The notes under the pieces are model-generated. The model was not told the DNA's origin and searched no databases. It worked only from the letters and a program-made list of their open reading frames with translations. Shown here piece after piece: positions 46,033-55,068 of a stretch of DNA of 64,000 nt; position 1 is the stretch's first letter; every line of letters starts with the position of its first letter. The position numbers were made by a program, and so were the translations under genes. Source of the stretch: Myxococcales bacterium (GTDB taxonomy: Bacteria > Myxococcota_A > Polyangia > Haliangiales > Haliangiaceae); assembly GCA_016794525.1 (NCBI GenBank), contig JAEUJY010000034.1, positions 117,195 through 181,194 of the forward strand, given 5' to 3'.

Positions 46033-47048
46033 ATGAGCGAGACGATCCGCAAGGGGTGGCGGATGGCGGGGCCGGGCGCGCTGGCGTGGTTCGAGGAGCC
46101 GCTGCCGGAGCCGCCGCCGGGCTACGTCACCGTCGAAGTCATCGGCTGCGGTGTGTGCCACACCGACCTCGGCTACCTCTACGACGGCGTCCCGCCCGCG
46201 CACAAGGGACCGCTGGTCCTCGGCCACGAGATCATCGGCCGGCGCGCCGACGGCGGCCTCGTGCTGGTGCCCGCGGTGAGCCCGTGCGGCGAGTGCCCGG
46301 CGTGTCGGCGCGGTCGCCCGACCGCGTGCGCCCACGGGCGGATGCCCGGCAACCACCACGACGGCGGCTTCGCGACCCACGTGCAGGTGCCCGCGCGCTA
46401 CCTGTGCCCGGTGCCGCCGATCGCCGACGCGTGGCGGCTGGCGGCGATCGCCGACGCGGTGACGACGCCGCTGCAGGCGATCACCCGCACCGGCCTGGCG
46501 GCGGGCGATGTCGCGGTGGTGGTCGGCGTCGGCGGCGTCGGCGGCTTCCTGGTCGAGATCGCCGCGGCGGTCGGCGCGACGGTGGTGGCGATCGACGTGG
46601 CGCCGGCGCGGCTGGCCCGGGCCCAGCGCCGCGGCGCGCGGGTCGCGCTCGACGGCAAGAGCCTCGACGCCAAGGGGGCGCGCAAGGAGGTCGCCCGGCA
46701 GCTCGGCGCCCGCGTGCCCGACGCCGGCTGGCACGTCTACGAGTGCTCGGGGACGCCGGCCGGCCAGCAGCTCGCGTTCGCGCTGCTCACCCGCGGCGGC
46801 AAGCTCGGCGTCGTCGGCTTCACGCCGGAGGTGGTGCCGCTGCGGCTGTCCAACGTGATGGCGCTCGACGCCGAGGTCTACGGCAACTGGGGCGCCGATC
46901 CCGCGCTGTACGCGCCCGCGCTCGAGCTGGTGCTCGCCGGCAAGATCGATCTCGCCTCGGCGGTGGGGCACCACGCGCTGCGCGAGGCGCCGGCGGTGCT
47001 GGCCGCCGTGCACCGCCACGAGCTCGACCACCGGCCGGTGTTGCTGCC

Positions 47049-47052
<4 letters not shown>
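46033..47052 (+). CDS. had: 6-hydroxycyclohex-1-ene-1-carbonyl-CoA dehydrogenase
   Basis: A 339-residue zinc-type alcohol dehydrogenase. It oxidises 6-hydroxycyclohex-1-ene-1-carbonyl-CoA with NAD, the step between Dch and Oah. Zinc-ADH signatures are GCGVCHTDLGY, LVLGHEIIG and the structural zinc set PCGECPACRRGRPTAC. The Rossmann motif is VVVGVGGVGGFLVEIAAAVG. ATG 46033 was chosen because it coincides with the predicted transcription start and begins the family match; the frame is open further upstream. The specific function is assigned by synteny with oah, dch and bcrCBAD. Its stop overlaps the dch ATG (ATGA). Confidence 0.9.
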
Positions 47053-47821
<769 letters not shown>

Positions 47822-47825
<4 letters not shown>

Positions 47826-49006
47826 CCACGACCCAACCCACCATCGAAGCGCTCGTCGCCGACCTCGAGGCGCGGTTCGACGACGTCGACCTCGGCCACG
47901 TCCGCGCCTGGAAGGACGGCGCCCGCCACCGCCTCGCGGTCGGCTGCCTGCCGGTGTTCGCGCCGCGCGAGGTGATCTGGGCCGCCGGCGCGCTGCCGGT
48001 GTTCGTCCGCGGCGCCGGCGATCGCATCGAGACGATCCGCGGCGACGCCTACTACCAGTCGTACATCTGTCACCTGCCGCGCTCGACGCTCGAGCTGGGG
48101 CTGCTCGGCCACCTCGACGTCCTCGACGGCATGGTCTTCCCCAACACCTGCGACGTCATCCGCAACCTGTCGGGGATGTGGCAGACGTCGTTCCCGCAGC
48201 ACATCGTGCGGTTCCTCGATCCGCCGCAGACCGCCGAGCCGGCCAGCGCCGCCGCCTACCTGCACCACGAGCTGACGACGCTGTTCCGCGACCTGTGCGC
48301 GCACAACGGCGTCGAGCCCGTGCCGGCGCGGCTGCACCTGGCGATCGCCGACTACGCGGCGGCCAACGTCGTGATGCGCGAGCTGGCGGCGGCGCGGCAG
48401 CGCGAGCCGTGGAACCTGCCGGTCGACGAGGTCTACCTGCTCAAGCGCGCCGCCGACAGCATGCCGCCGCGCGACTGGGCCGACCTGGCCCGGCGCTACC
48501 TGGCCGCCGCCGCCGCGCGCGGGCGCAAGCCGGAGGATCGCATCCGCGTGTGCCTGGTCGGCTCGTTCTGCGAGCAGCCGCCGCGGGCGCTGCTGCGCGC
48601 CGCCGAGAAGGCCGGCTGCTACATCATCGACGACGATCTGACGCTGGGCGTCGAGCCCAACGGCCCCGATCCGCTGCTCGGCGACGACGGCGATCCGATG
48701 GCGGCGATCGTCGCCGCGTGGCTGCGCACGACCCGCCCGTCGGCGGTGCGCTACGACGAGCACGGCACCGCGGGGCGGATCCTCGCCGAGCGGGTCGCGG
48801 CGGTCGGCGCCGACGGCGTCGTGTTCGCGGCGCCGTCGTTCTGCGACCCGGCGCTGCTCGATCAGCCGCGGCTCACCCGCGTCCTCGACCAGCGCAACAT
48901 CCCGTACACGTCGTTCAAGTACGCCGAGAACACCGGCCAGTTCCAGGCGATCCGCGAGCAGGCCGGCACCTTCGCCGACTCCGTGAAGCTGTGGGGGACC
49001 GCATGA
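47822..49006 (+). CDS. bcrC: Benzoyl-CoA reductase subunit C
   Basis: A 394-residue member of the 2-hydroxyacyl-CoA dehydratase (HGD-D) family; GTG 47822 overlaps the dch stop. With BcrB it forms the substrate-binding half of the ATP-dependent class I reductase that dearomatises benzoyl-CoA. Likely cluster-ligand cysteines lie in VFPNTCDVIRNLSGMW and LVGSFCEQPPRALL; YYQSYICHLPRS and GCYIIDDDLTLG are also family-like. The gene order C-B-A-D is that of Thauera-type loci, which is the basis for calling this copy C. Confidence 0.92.
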
Positions 49007-50316
49007 TCAAGAAAGAACCGTCGATGGACGCGCAGAAGGACCTGCTCGCCGGGTACTTCGCGCGGCTCGGCCGGGCCAAGGACGAGGGCCGGCCGGTGGT
49101 CTACACGTTCGTCCCCGGCAACCTCGTCGAGTTGATGGCGGCGTTCGACGTGGCCCCGGTCTACCCCGAGGTCAACGCGCTGCAGTCGGCGATGCGCCAG
49201 CGCTCGAGCGGCTTCATCCGCGAGGCCGAGCGCGGCGGCCACTCCGAGGACGTCTGCAGCTACGTCAAGTGCGACCTCGGCATGCTGGCCAAGGGCAACG
49301 TCGGGCCGACCGGCGACACGATCCCGCCGCCCGACCTGCTGCTCCTGTCGTTCACCGGCTGCTTCACGTTCATGAAGTGGTTCGAGCTGCTGCGCGAGCA
49401 GTACGACTGCGAGGTGGCGATGCTGCACGTGCCGTACGTCGGCGACGGCGTCGTCACCGCGGCGATGCGCGCCTACGTCGTCGAGCAATTGCAGCGCGAG
49501 GTCATCCCCAAGCTGGAGAAGGTCACCGGCAAGCGGCTCGATCTCGACAAGCTGCGGGCCCAGCTGGCGCGCTCGCGCCAGGCCGAGGAGGACCTGGCGT
49601 GGGTGTTCAAGTCGGCGCGGCACCGGCCGTCGCCGATCGACGCCTACTTCGGCGGCGTCTACTACATCGGGCCGATCTTCACGTCGTTCCGCGGCAGCGA
49701 GGACGCGTGCCGCTACTACGCGATGCTGCGCGGCGAGGTCGAGGAGCGGCTGGCCGCGGGGCTCGGGCCGATCACGCCCGAGGGCTCGCTCGGCGACGAG
49801 AAGTTCCGGCTGGTCGTCGAGGGGCCGCCCAACTGGACCTCGTTCCGCGACTTCTGGAAGATCTTCTACGATGAGGGCGCGGTGTGCGTGGCCTCGACCT
49901 ACACCCAGGTCGGCGGCACCTACGAGCGCGGCTTCCGCCACGACCCGGCCAACCCGCTCGAGTCGCTCGCCGACTACTGCCTGTCCTGTTACACGAACCT
50001 GCCGCTGCCGCAGCGCAGCCGGATCCTGGCCGACATGGTCAAGGAGTACGAGGCCGACGGCTTCGTCATCCACTCGGTCAAGAGCTGCAACTCGTTCTCG
50101 GCCGGTCAGCTGCACATGCTGCGCGAGGTCGAGCGCCTGACCGGCGTGCCGGGCGGGTTCATCGAGTCGGATCTCGTCGACGCCCGCTACTACGGGCAGG
50201 CCAACATCAAGAACCGCATCGAGTCGTACCTGCAGATGCTCCACGCGCGCCGGACCGGCGGGTCGGTGCCGCCGCCGCCGCGCCCCGAGCGCGTCCACCT
50301 GGAGGTGGTGCCATGA
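49003..50316 (+). CDS. bcrB: Benzoyl-CoA reductase subunit B
   Basis: A 437-residue HGD-D family protein; ATG 49003 overlaps the bcrC stop. Conserved-looking segments are VYPEVNALQSAMRQRSSGF, EDVCSYVKCDLGML, LLSFTGCFTFMKWFELLRE, CLSCYTNLPLPQRSRI and the C-terminal HSVKSCNSFSAGQLHMLRE. The cysteines in CSYVKCD and SFTGCF are candidate ligands of the low-potential 4Fe-4S cluster at the active site. It pairs with BcrC to reduce benzoyl-CoA to the 1,5-diene with electrons supplied by BcrAD. Confidence 0.93.
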   Translation: MIKKEPSMDAQKDLLAGYFARLGRAKDEGRPVVYTFVPGNLVELMAAFDVAPVYPEVNALQSAMRQRSSGFIREAERGGHSEDVCSYVKCDLGMLAKGNVGPTGDTIPPPDLLLLSFTGCFTFMKWFELLREQYDCEVAMLHVPYVGDGVVTAAMRAYVVEQLQREVIPKLEKVTGKRLDLDKLRAQLARSRQAEEDLAWVFKSARHRPSPIDAYFGGVYYIGPIFTSFRGSEDACRYYAMLRGEVEERLAAGLGPITPEGSLGDEKFRLVVEGPPNWTSFRDFWKIFYDEGAVCVASTYTQVGGTYERGFRHDPANPLESLADYCLSCYTNLPLPQRSRILADMVKEYEADGFVIHSVKSCNSFSAGQLHMLREVERLTGVPGGFIESDLVDARYYGQANIKNRIESYLQMLHARRTGGSVPPPPRPERVHLEVVP

Positions 50317-51620
50317 GGCTGTACCTCGGCGTCGACCTGGGCTCGACCACGAGCAAGGCGGTGCTGGTCGACGACGACGAGCGGGTCGTCGGGCGCGGCA
50401 TCACCAACACCCGCTCCAACTACGACGTCGCGGTCGAGATCGCGCGGCGCGACGCGATGACCGACGCCCGGCTCGCGCTGGCGCTGCGGCTGCTCGGGCG
50501 CGACGGCCACGCGGTCGCCGAGGCGTTCTGGGTCGAGAGCGACCTGCACCGGCTCGAGGCGCTGCGCCAGACCTGCCGCGCGACCGCGTCGGCGATCCCC
50601 GGCGAGGGGCCGCGGCTGGCGCCGGCGGTCGACGTGATCCTGGCGCGGATGGCCGACGAGGGGTCGACCCTGTTCAACGCCACCGCGCGCAGCCGCGGCT
50701 CGTTCTTCCGCGACATCGTCAGCGCGCGGTTCCACGCGCTGGCCGAGGAGCAGTGCGCGCGCAGCGGCGTCGACTTCGAGCGCGTGCTCGGGATCTACGA
50801 CCGGGCGATCCTCGACGCCGAGAACCAGCTGCTCGACCTACCGTTCGTCGACGTGTTCGCGGCCTCGGTCGATCGCGCCGGCCTGCACGGCGAGCGGCGC
50901 GAGGCGGCGATCGCGGTCGGGCGCGAGGTGGCCCACGCCGCGTTCGACGTGGCCGGCTTCGTCGGCACCGGCTACGGCCGGGCCCGGCTGCCGTTCCCCC
51001 GCGACTGCATCCGCTCCGAGATCCTGTGCCACGGGCTGGGCGCGCACGCGATGCTGCCCGCGACCCGGACCGTGCTCGACATCGGCGGCCAGGACACCAA
51101 GGCGATCCAGGTCGACGAGCGCGGGCTGGTGACGTCGTTCCAGATGAACGACCGCTGCGCCGCGGGGTGCGGTCGCTACCTCGGCTACATCGCCGACGAG
51201 CTGTCGCTGGGCCTGCACGAGCTGGGGCCGCTGGCGCTGACCTCGAAGCGGCCGTCGCGGATCACGTCCACGTGCACGGTCTTCGCCGGCACCGAGATCC
51301 GCGATCTGCTGGCGGTCGGCGAGAAGCGCGAGGACGTGCTGAGCGGCCTGCACCGCGCGATCATCACGCGGGCGATGAGCCTGCTGGCCCGGTCGGGCGG
51401 CGTCACCGACCAGCTGACGTTCACCGGCGGCGTCGCGCGCAACCAGGCCGCGGTCAACGCGCTGGGCGACATGGTCAAGGCCCACTACGGCCCGCGGACC
51501 ATCAACGTCCACACCGACTCGATCTACACCGGCGCGCTGGGCGCGGCGCTGTTCGCCCGTCGCGGCGTGCCGGCCGAGGATCTGCCCGACGCCAAGAAGG
51601 AGTGTCACGGATGCGGCTGA
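50313..51620 (+). CDS. bcrA: Benzoyl-CoA reductase subunit A (ATPase/electron activase)
   Basis: A 435-residue BadF/BadG/BcrA/BcrD-family ATPase, matching the length of known BcrA. The acetate/sugar kinase/Hsp70 phosphate motif is GVDLGSTTSKAVLVDDD (about 4-20), with IGGQDTKAIQVDERG later. MNDRCAAGCGRYLGYI supplies the Cys for the 4Fe-4S cluster shared with BcrD, and STCTVFAGTEI the second. GGVARNQAAVNALG closes the nucleotide site. It hydrolyses ATP to drive electrons from ferredoxin to BcrBC. It overlaps bcrB by 4 bp and bcrD by 10 bp. Confidence 0.95.
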   Translation: MRLYLGVDLGSTTSKAVLVDDDERVVGRGITNTRSNYDVAVEIARRDAMTDARLALALRLLGRDGHAVAEAFWVESDLHRLEALRQTCRATASAIPGEGPRLAPAVDVILARMADEGSTLFNATARSRGSFFRDIVSARFHALAEEQCARSGVDFERVLGIYDRAILDAENQLLDLPFVDVFAASVDRAGLHGERREAAIAVGREVAHAAFDVAGFVGTGYGRARLPFPRDCIRSEILCHGLGAHAMLPATRTVLDIGGQDTKAIQVDERGLVTSFQMNDRCAAGCGRYLGYIADELSLGLHELGPLALTSKRPSRITSTCTVFAGTEIRDLLAVGEKREDVLSGLHRAIITRAMSLLARSGGVTDQLTFTGGVARNQAAVNALGDMVKAHYGPRTINVHTDSIYTGALGAALFARRGVPAEDLPDAKKECHGCG

Positions 51621-52486
51621 CCACCTGCGGCATCGACGTCGGCTCCAGCGCGGTCAAGGTCGTCGTGCTCGACGACGACGGCGACGGCGGGGCCGAGCTG
51701 CGCGCCACCCACCTCGAGCGCATCCGCCGCCGCGATCCGCGGGTGGTGCTGGCCGCGGCGCTGCGCGCGGCGCTGGCCACCGCCAAGGTCGAGGAGAGCG
51801 ACCTGGCCTACGTGGCGTCGACCGGCGACGGCGACGTCGCCGAGGGCGTCCGCACCGGCCACTTCTACGGCATGACCTGCCACGCCCGTGGCGCGTTGTT
51901 CCTGGAGCCGCGCGCGCGGTCGGTGCTCGACGTCGGCGCGTTGTGGGCGCGGGCGATCGTCATCGATCCGCGGGCCCGCGTGCTGGGCTCGCGGATGACC
52001 TCGCAGTGCGCCGCCGGCACCGGCCAGTTCATCGAGAACATCGCCCGCTACCTGGGGGTGCGGCTCGACGAGGTCGGCGCGCTGTCGATGACCGCGACCC
52101 GGCCCGAGCCGGTGTCGGGCATCTGCGCGGTGCTGGCCGAGACCGACGTGATCAACATGGTGTCGCGCGGCATCTCGACCGCCGAGATCCTGCGTGGCAT
52201 CCACGAGTCGGTGGCGATCCGGCTGGCCAAGCTGTTGCGGGCGGCCAAGGGCGGCACGCCGGTGGTGGTGACCGGCGGCCTGGCGCAGAACCCCGGCCTG
52301 ATGGCGACCTTGCGCGAGCGGCTCGACGAGGGCGGCGGCCACACCGAGGTGCTGACCCACCCGCTGTCGGTGCACGCGGGCGCGATCGGCGCGGCGCTGT
52401 GGGGCGCGTTCCGCCGGCGCAAGCTGGCGGCCGGGCTCGGCGGCGACGGGCGTCGCGAGGCCGCGGCGGTGGCGGCGGCGGTCTAG
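51611..52486 (+). CDS. bcrD: Benzoyl-CoA reductase subunit D (ATPase/electron activase)
   Basis: A 291-residue partner ATPase, of usual BcrD length; ATG 51611 lies inside the end of bcrA. Signatures are CGIDVGSSAVKVVVLDDDG, VLDVGALWARAIVID (where many relatives have GGQD, here GALW), SQCAAGTGQFIENI (cluster Cys, about 133) and SGICAVLAETDVI. VVVTGGLAQNPGL is the adenosine motif. It forms the BcrAD heterodimer bridging one 4Fe-4S cluster. No ferredoxin gene follows as it does in some known loci. Confidence 0.93.
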   Translation: MRLTTCGIDVGSSAVKVVVLDDDGDGGAELRATHLERIRRRDPRVVLAAALRAALATAKVEESDLAYVASTGDGDVAEGVRTGHFYGMTCHARGALFLEPRARSVLDVGALWARAIVIDPRARVLGSRMTSQCAAGTGQFIENIARYLGVRLDEVGALSMTATRPEPVSGICAVLAETDVINMVSRGISTAEILRGIHESVAIRLAKLLRAAKGGTPVVVTGGLAQNPGLMATLRERLDEGGGHTEVLTHPLSVHAGAIGAALWGAFRRRKLAAGLGGDGRREAAAVAAAV

Positions 52487-52490
52487 CGCC

Positions 52491-53750
52491 ATGCTGCCGG
52501 TCGATCGCGACGACCCGACCAGCCGCATCTACGACTGGAACGAGAAGGACCGCGCGCGGCCGGCGGTGCGCAAGCCGCCGGGGCTGCTCGACGAGACGTT
52601 CCGCGACGGCCTGCAGGCGCCGGCGGTGCGCGACCCGGCGATCGACGACAAGCTGGCGCTGTTGCGGCTGATGGCGCGGCTGGGCGTCGACGCGGTCGAC
52701 CTGGGGCTGCCCGGCGCCGGAGCCCGGGCCCGCGGCGACGTCGAGCGCCTGTTGCGGGCGATCCTCGACGAGCGGTTGCCGCTGGTACCCAACTGCGCGG
52801 CGCGCACGGTGCTGGCCGACGTCACGCCGATCCTCGAGCTGTCGCAGCGGGTCGGCGCGGCGATCGAGGTGACGATGTTCATCGGCTCGAGCCCGATCCG
52901 CAGCCTGGCCGAGGGCTGGGATCTCGACGCGCTGGTGCGGCACACCCGGACCGCGGTGGGCGCGGTGGTCGCGGCCGGGCTGCCGGCGTCGTTCGTCACC
53001 GAAGACACGACCCGCAGCCACCCCGCGGCGCTCGACACGCTGTTCCGCGCGGCGATCGACGCCGGCGCGACGCGGCTGGTGCTGTGCGACACCTGCGGCC
53101 ACGCGACGCCCGACGGCGTGCGCAGCCTGATCGGCTTCACCCGCGGCGTGCTGCGCGCGCTCGACGTCGCCGATCGGGTCGCGGTCGACTGGCACGGCCA
53201 CGACGACCGCGGCCTCGCGCTGATCAACTCGCTGGTCGCGCTCGAGTGCGGCGTCGACCGGGTCCACGGCTGCGGCCTGGGGCTGGGCGAGCGCGCCGGC
53301 AACGCGCCGCTCGACCTGATCGTGCTGAACCTGCACCTCGCCGGCCTGCTCGATCCGGGGCGCCACGACGTGGCGTGCCTGGTCGAGTACGTGCAGCGGG
53401 TCAGCGCCGCGACCGGCGTGCCGATCCCGTTCGACTACCCGCTGGCGGGGCGCGACGTGTTCCGCACCGCGACCGGCGTGCACGCCGCGGCGGTCGCGAA
53501 GGCCGAGGCCGCCGGCGACCTCGAGCTGGCCGATCGCGTCTACTCGTCGGTCCCGGCCCGCGCGTTCGGCCGCCACCAGGAGATCGCGGTCGGCCACTAC
53601 AGCGGCAAGGCCAACGCGGCGTGGTGGCTACGCCACCACGGCTACGCGGCGACCGACGCCGAGGTGACGCGGGTGCTGAGCGCCGCCAAGCGCGCCGACC
53701 GGGTGCTCACCGACGACGAGTTGCACGCGGCAGTCAGCACCGCAGGGTGA
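52491..53750 (+). CDS. DRE-TIM metallolyase/synthase (HMG-CoA-lyase-like/isopropylmalate-synthase-like)
   Basis: A 419-residue protein, 4 bp after bcrD, so part of the had-bcr transcript. The DRE-TIM signature is LLDETFRDGLQAP (about 32-44), the metal site DWHGHDDRGLALINS (about 225-240) and CGLGLGERAGNAPLD. NCAARTVLADVTPILEL and TEDTTRSHPAALDTL fit the isopropylmalate/homocitrate-synthase branch. It joins or splits an acyl-CoA and a 2-oxo acid or ketone. No such enzyme belongs to the known class I benzoyl-CoA pathway, so its role here is open: downstream pimelyl-CoA metabolism, or a citrate-synthase-type step, are possibilities. Confidence 0.85.
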   Translation: MLPVDRDDPTSRIYDWNEKDRARPAVRKPPGLLDETFRDGLQAPAVRDPAIDDKLALLRLMARLGVDAVDLGLPGAGARARGDVERLLRAILDERLPLVPNCAARTVLADVTPILELSQRVGAAIEVTMFIGSSPIRSLAEGWDLDALVRHTRTAVGAVVAAGLPASFVTEDTTRSHPAALDTLFRAAIDAGATRLVLCDTCGHATPDGVRSLIGFTRGVLRALDVADRVAVDWHGHDDRGLALINSLVALECGVDRVHGCGLGLGERAGNAPLDLIVLNLHLAGLLDPGRHDVACLVEYVQRVSAATGVPIPFDYPLAGRDVFRTATGVHAAAVAKAEAAGDLELADRVYSSVPARAFGRHQEIAVGHYSGKANAAWWLRHHGYAATDAEVTRVLSAAKRADRVLTDDELHAAVSTAG

Positions 53751-53759
53751 CCGCGGCGC

Positions 53760-54287
53760 TCAGCGCCGGGCCACGAACGTCCAGTCACCGCAGCGCTGCG
53801 CGCCGGCGCGGTCGATCAGCGCGGCGTGGGCCGCGAGCGCGACGCCGTCGAGCCCGGTGTCCTCGACGATCGCAAACAGCCCGGCCGCGACCTGCTGGCC
53901 GCCCTGATCGGTGAAGCCCATGCGGCCGCGGTACAGCGCGAGCTCGGCGCCCGCCCGCGACACGATCAGCGCGAGCTGTGGGTTGTCGGTCGCGGTGGGA
54001 TCGGCGGGATCGCCGGCGACGATGCCGGTGGTCGCGACCGCGAAGACCAGCATCGCCGAGCCCTGCGGCCCGACCACCAGCGGCACGTCGGCGCCCGCGG
54101 CGGCGGGCTCGAAGCGCCGGGCTTCACCCACCGCGCCGGTGCACGCTGCGCCGGCGTCGGTGACGCAGCGGCCGATCGCCAGGCTCTGGGCGGCGCATGG
54201 CGGCGGCGCGTCGCGGGGTGGGGCGTCGATCGGCGCCGCGTCGGTGCCACCGCAGGCGGCGGCGGCGAGCAGGATCCAGCGGGTCAT
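53760..54287 (-). CDS. Putative lipoprotein
   Basis: A 175-residue protein; its ATG at 54287 overlaps the stop of the upstream gene. The signal peptide is short (MTRWILLAAAACGG, lipobox AAAC), followed by a typical DAPPRDAPPP linker. The body carries cysteine pairs (PPCAAQ, IGRCVTDAGAACTG) and a hydrophobic core GSAMLVFAVATTGIV. A periplasmic or surface location is expected. No family recognised. It belongs to the two-gene minus-strand operon that starts beside FNR-like operator 3, and is convergent with the HMGL-like gene. Confidence 0.65.
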   Translation of the reverse strand: MTRWILLAAAACGGTDAAPIDAPPRDAPPPCAAQSLAIGRCVTDAGAACTGAVGEARRFEPAAAGADVPLVVGPQGSAMLVFAVATTGIVAGDPADPTATDNPQLALIVSRAGAELALYRGRMGFTDQGGQQVAAGLFAIVEDTGLDGVALAAHAALIDRAGAQRCGDWTFVARR

Positions 54288-54985
54288 GGCACGTCCACGA
54301 GCAGCCAGGACTCGTACTCGCTCGGCGGGCGCCACACCATCACCGAGAAGGCCGCCCCGCTCAGGTTGGTCGAGCGCAGCACCAGCAGATCGCCCGGGCC
54401 GGCGCTGGGATCGGCGCCGGGCAGCACGCGCACGAACGGGTTGTAGCCGCTCTGGCCGGCCTCCTCGTCGACGGTGGTGGCGATGAGTTGCTCGCGGCCG
54501 TCGGGGCCGCGCACCAGGAGCTCGTGCCGGGTGCGGCTGCCGGCCTCGTCGTAGTTCGGGATGTAGAGCGCGACGTCCGCGGTCAGGTCGGCGCACAGGT
54601 CGATCGCAAACTCGGCGTACGCGCCGGGGCCGACGAGGAAGTGTTCGCCGTGGACCAGCGCGGCCGGGCCGAGCGGGTGGGGCTCTTCGCCCGGTTGCCA
54701 GCGCCCGTCGCCGCTGGTGTCGTCGACGAACACCCGATCGTCGCACAGCGCCGCGTCGGCGTCGCCGGGGCCGCGTTCGTGCAGCAGCGGGTAGCGGCCG
54801 TCGGGCCGCGGCGCCCCCTCGTGCCCCTGGACGAACAGCCGGTGGCGTCCGCGACCGGCGAGGCACGGCAACCCGGCGGCGACCGCGTCGCCATCGGCGT
54901 CGACGCCCGCGCCAGCGTCGAGCTCCGCGCGCGGCGTCGCGCACGCCGCGAGGGCGATGGCGATCACCGGGGCGGCCCCGTGCAT
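54284..54985 (-). CDS. Putative lipoprotein, first gene of the minus-strand pair
   Basis: A 233-residue protein from ATG 54985. The signal peptide MHGAAPVIAIALAAC gives a lipobox LAAC. The body contains GRHRLFVQGHEGA, a calcium-loop-like Asp-rich DDTSGDGRWQPGEE, AEFAIDLCADLTADVALYIPNY and VMVWRPPSEYESWLLVD, and reads as a secreted beta-sandwich. It lacks a Shine-Dalgarno, and its start lies 41.5 bp from the centre of FNR-like operator 3, predicting a leaderless, FNR-type-activated message. Function unknown. Confidence 0.65.
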   Translation of the reverse strand: MHGAAPVIAIALAACATPRAELDAGAGVDADGDAVAAGLPCLAGRGRHRLFVQGHEGAPRPDGRYPLLHERGPGDADAALCDDRVFVDDTSGDGRWQPGEEPHPLGPAALVHGEHFLVGPGAYAEFAIDLCADLTADVALYIPNYDEAGSRTRHELLVRGPDGREQLIATTVDEEAGQSGYNPFVRVLPGADPSAGPGDLLVLRSTNLSGAAFSVMVWRPPSEYESWLLVDVP

Positions 54986-55019
54986 CCGGTCACGCTGGCA
55001 CGTGCTGCCGGGGCGCGAG

Positions 55020-55033
55020 TTGACCGGGGTCAA
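55020..55033. promoter_or_regulatory. FNR-like operator 3 (divergent lipoprotein/cytochrome operons)
   Basis: TTGAC-CGGG-GTCAA, centre 55026.5. It is 41.5 bp from the minus-strand start at 54985 and 42.5 bp from the plus-strand GTG at 55069. A -10-like TAGCCT lies at 55055-55060 on the plus side. One site could activate both directions. Confidence 0.75.
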
Positions 55034-55068
55034 GTCGGGCGCCGCTCGCGCGGCTAGCCTGCTCCGAC

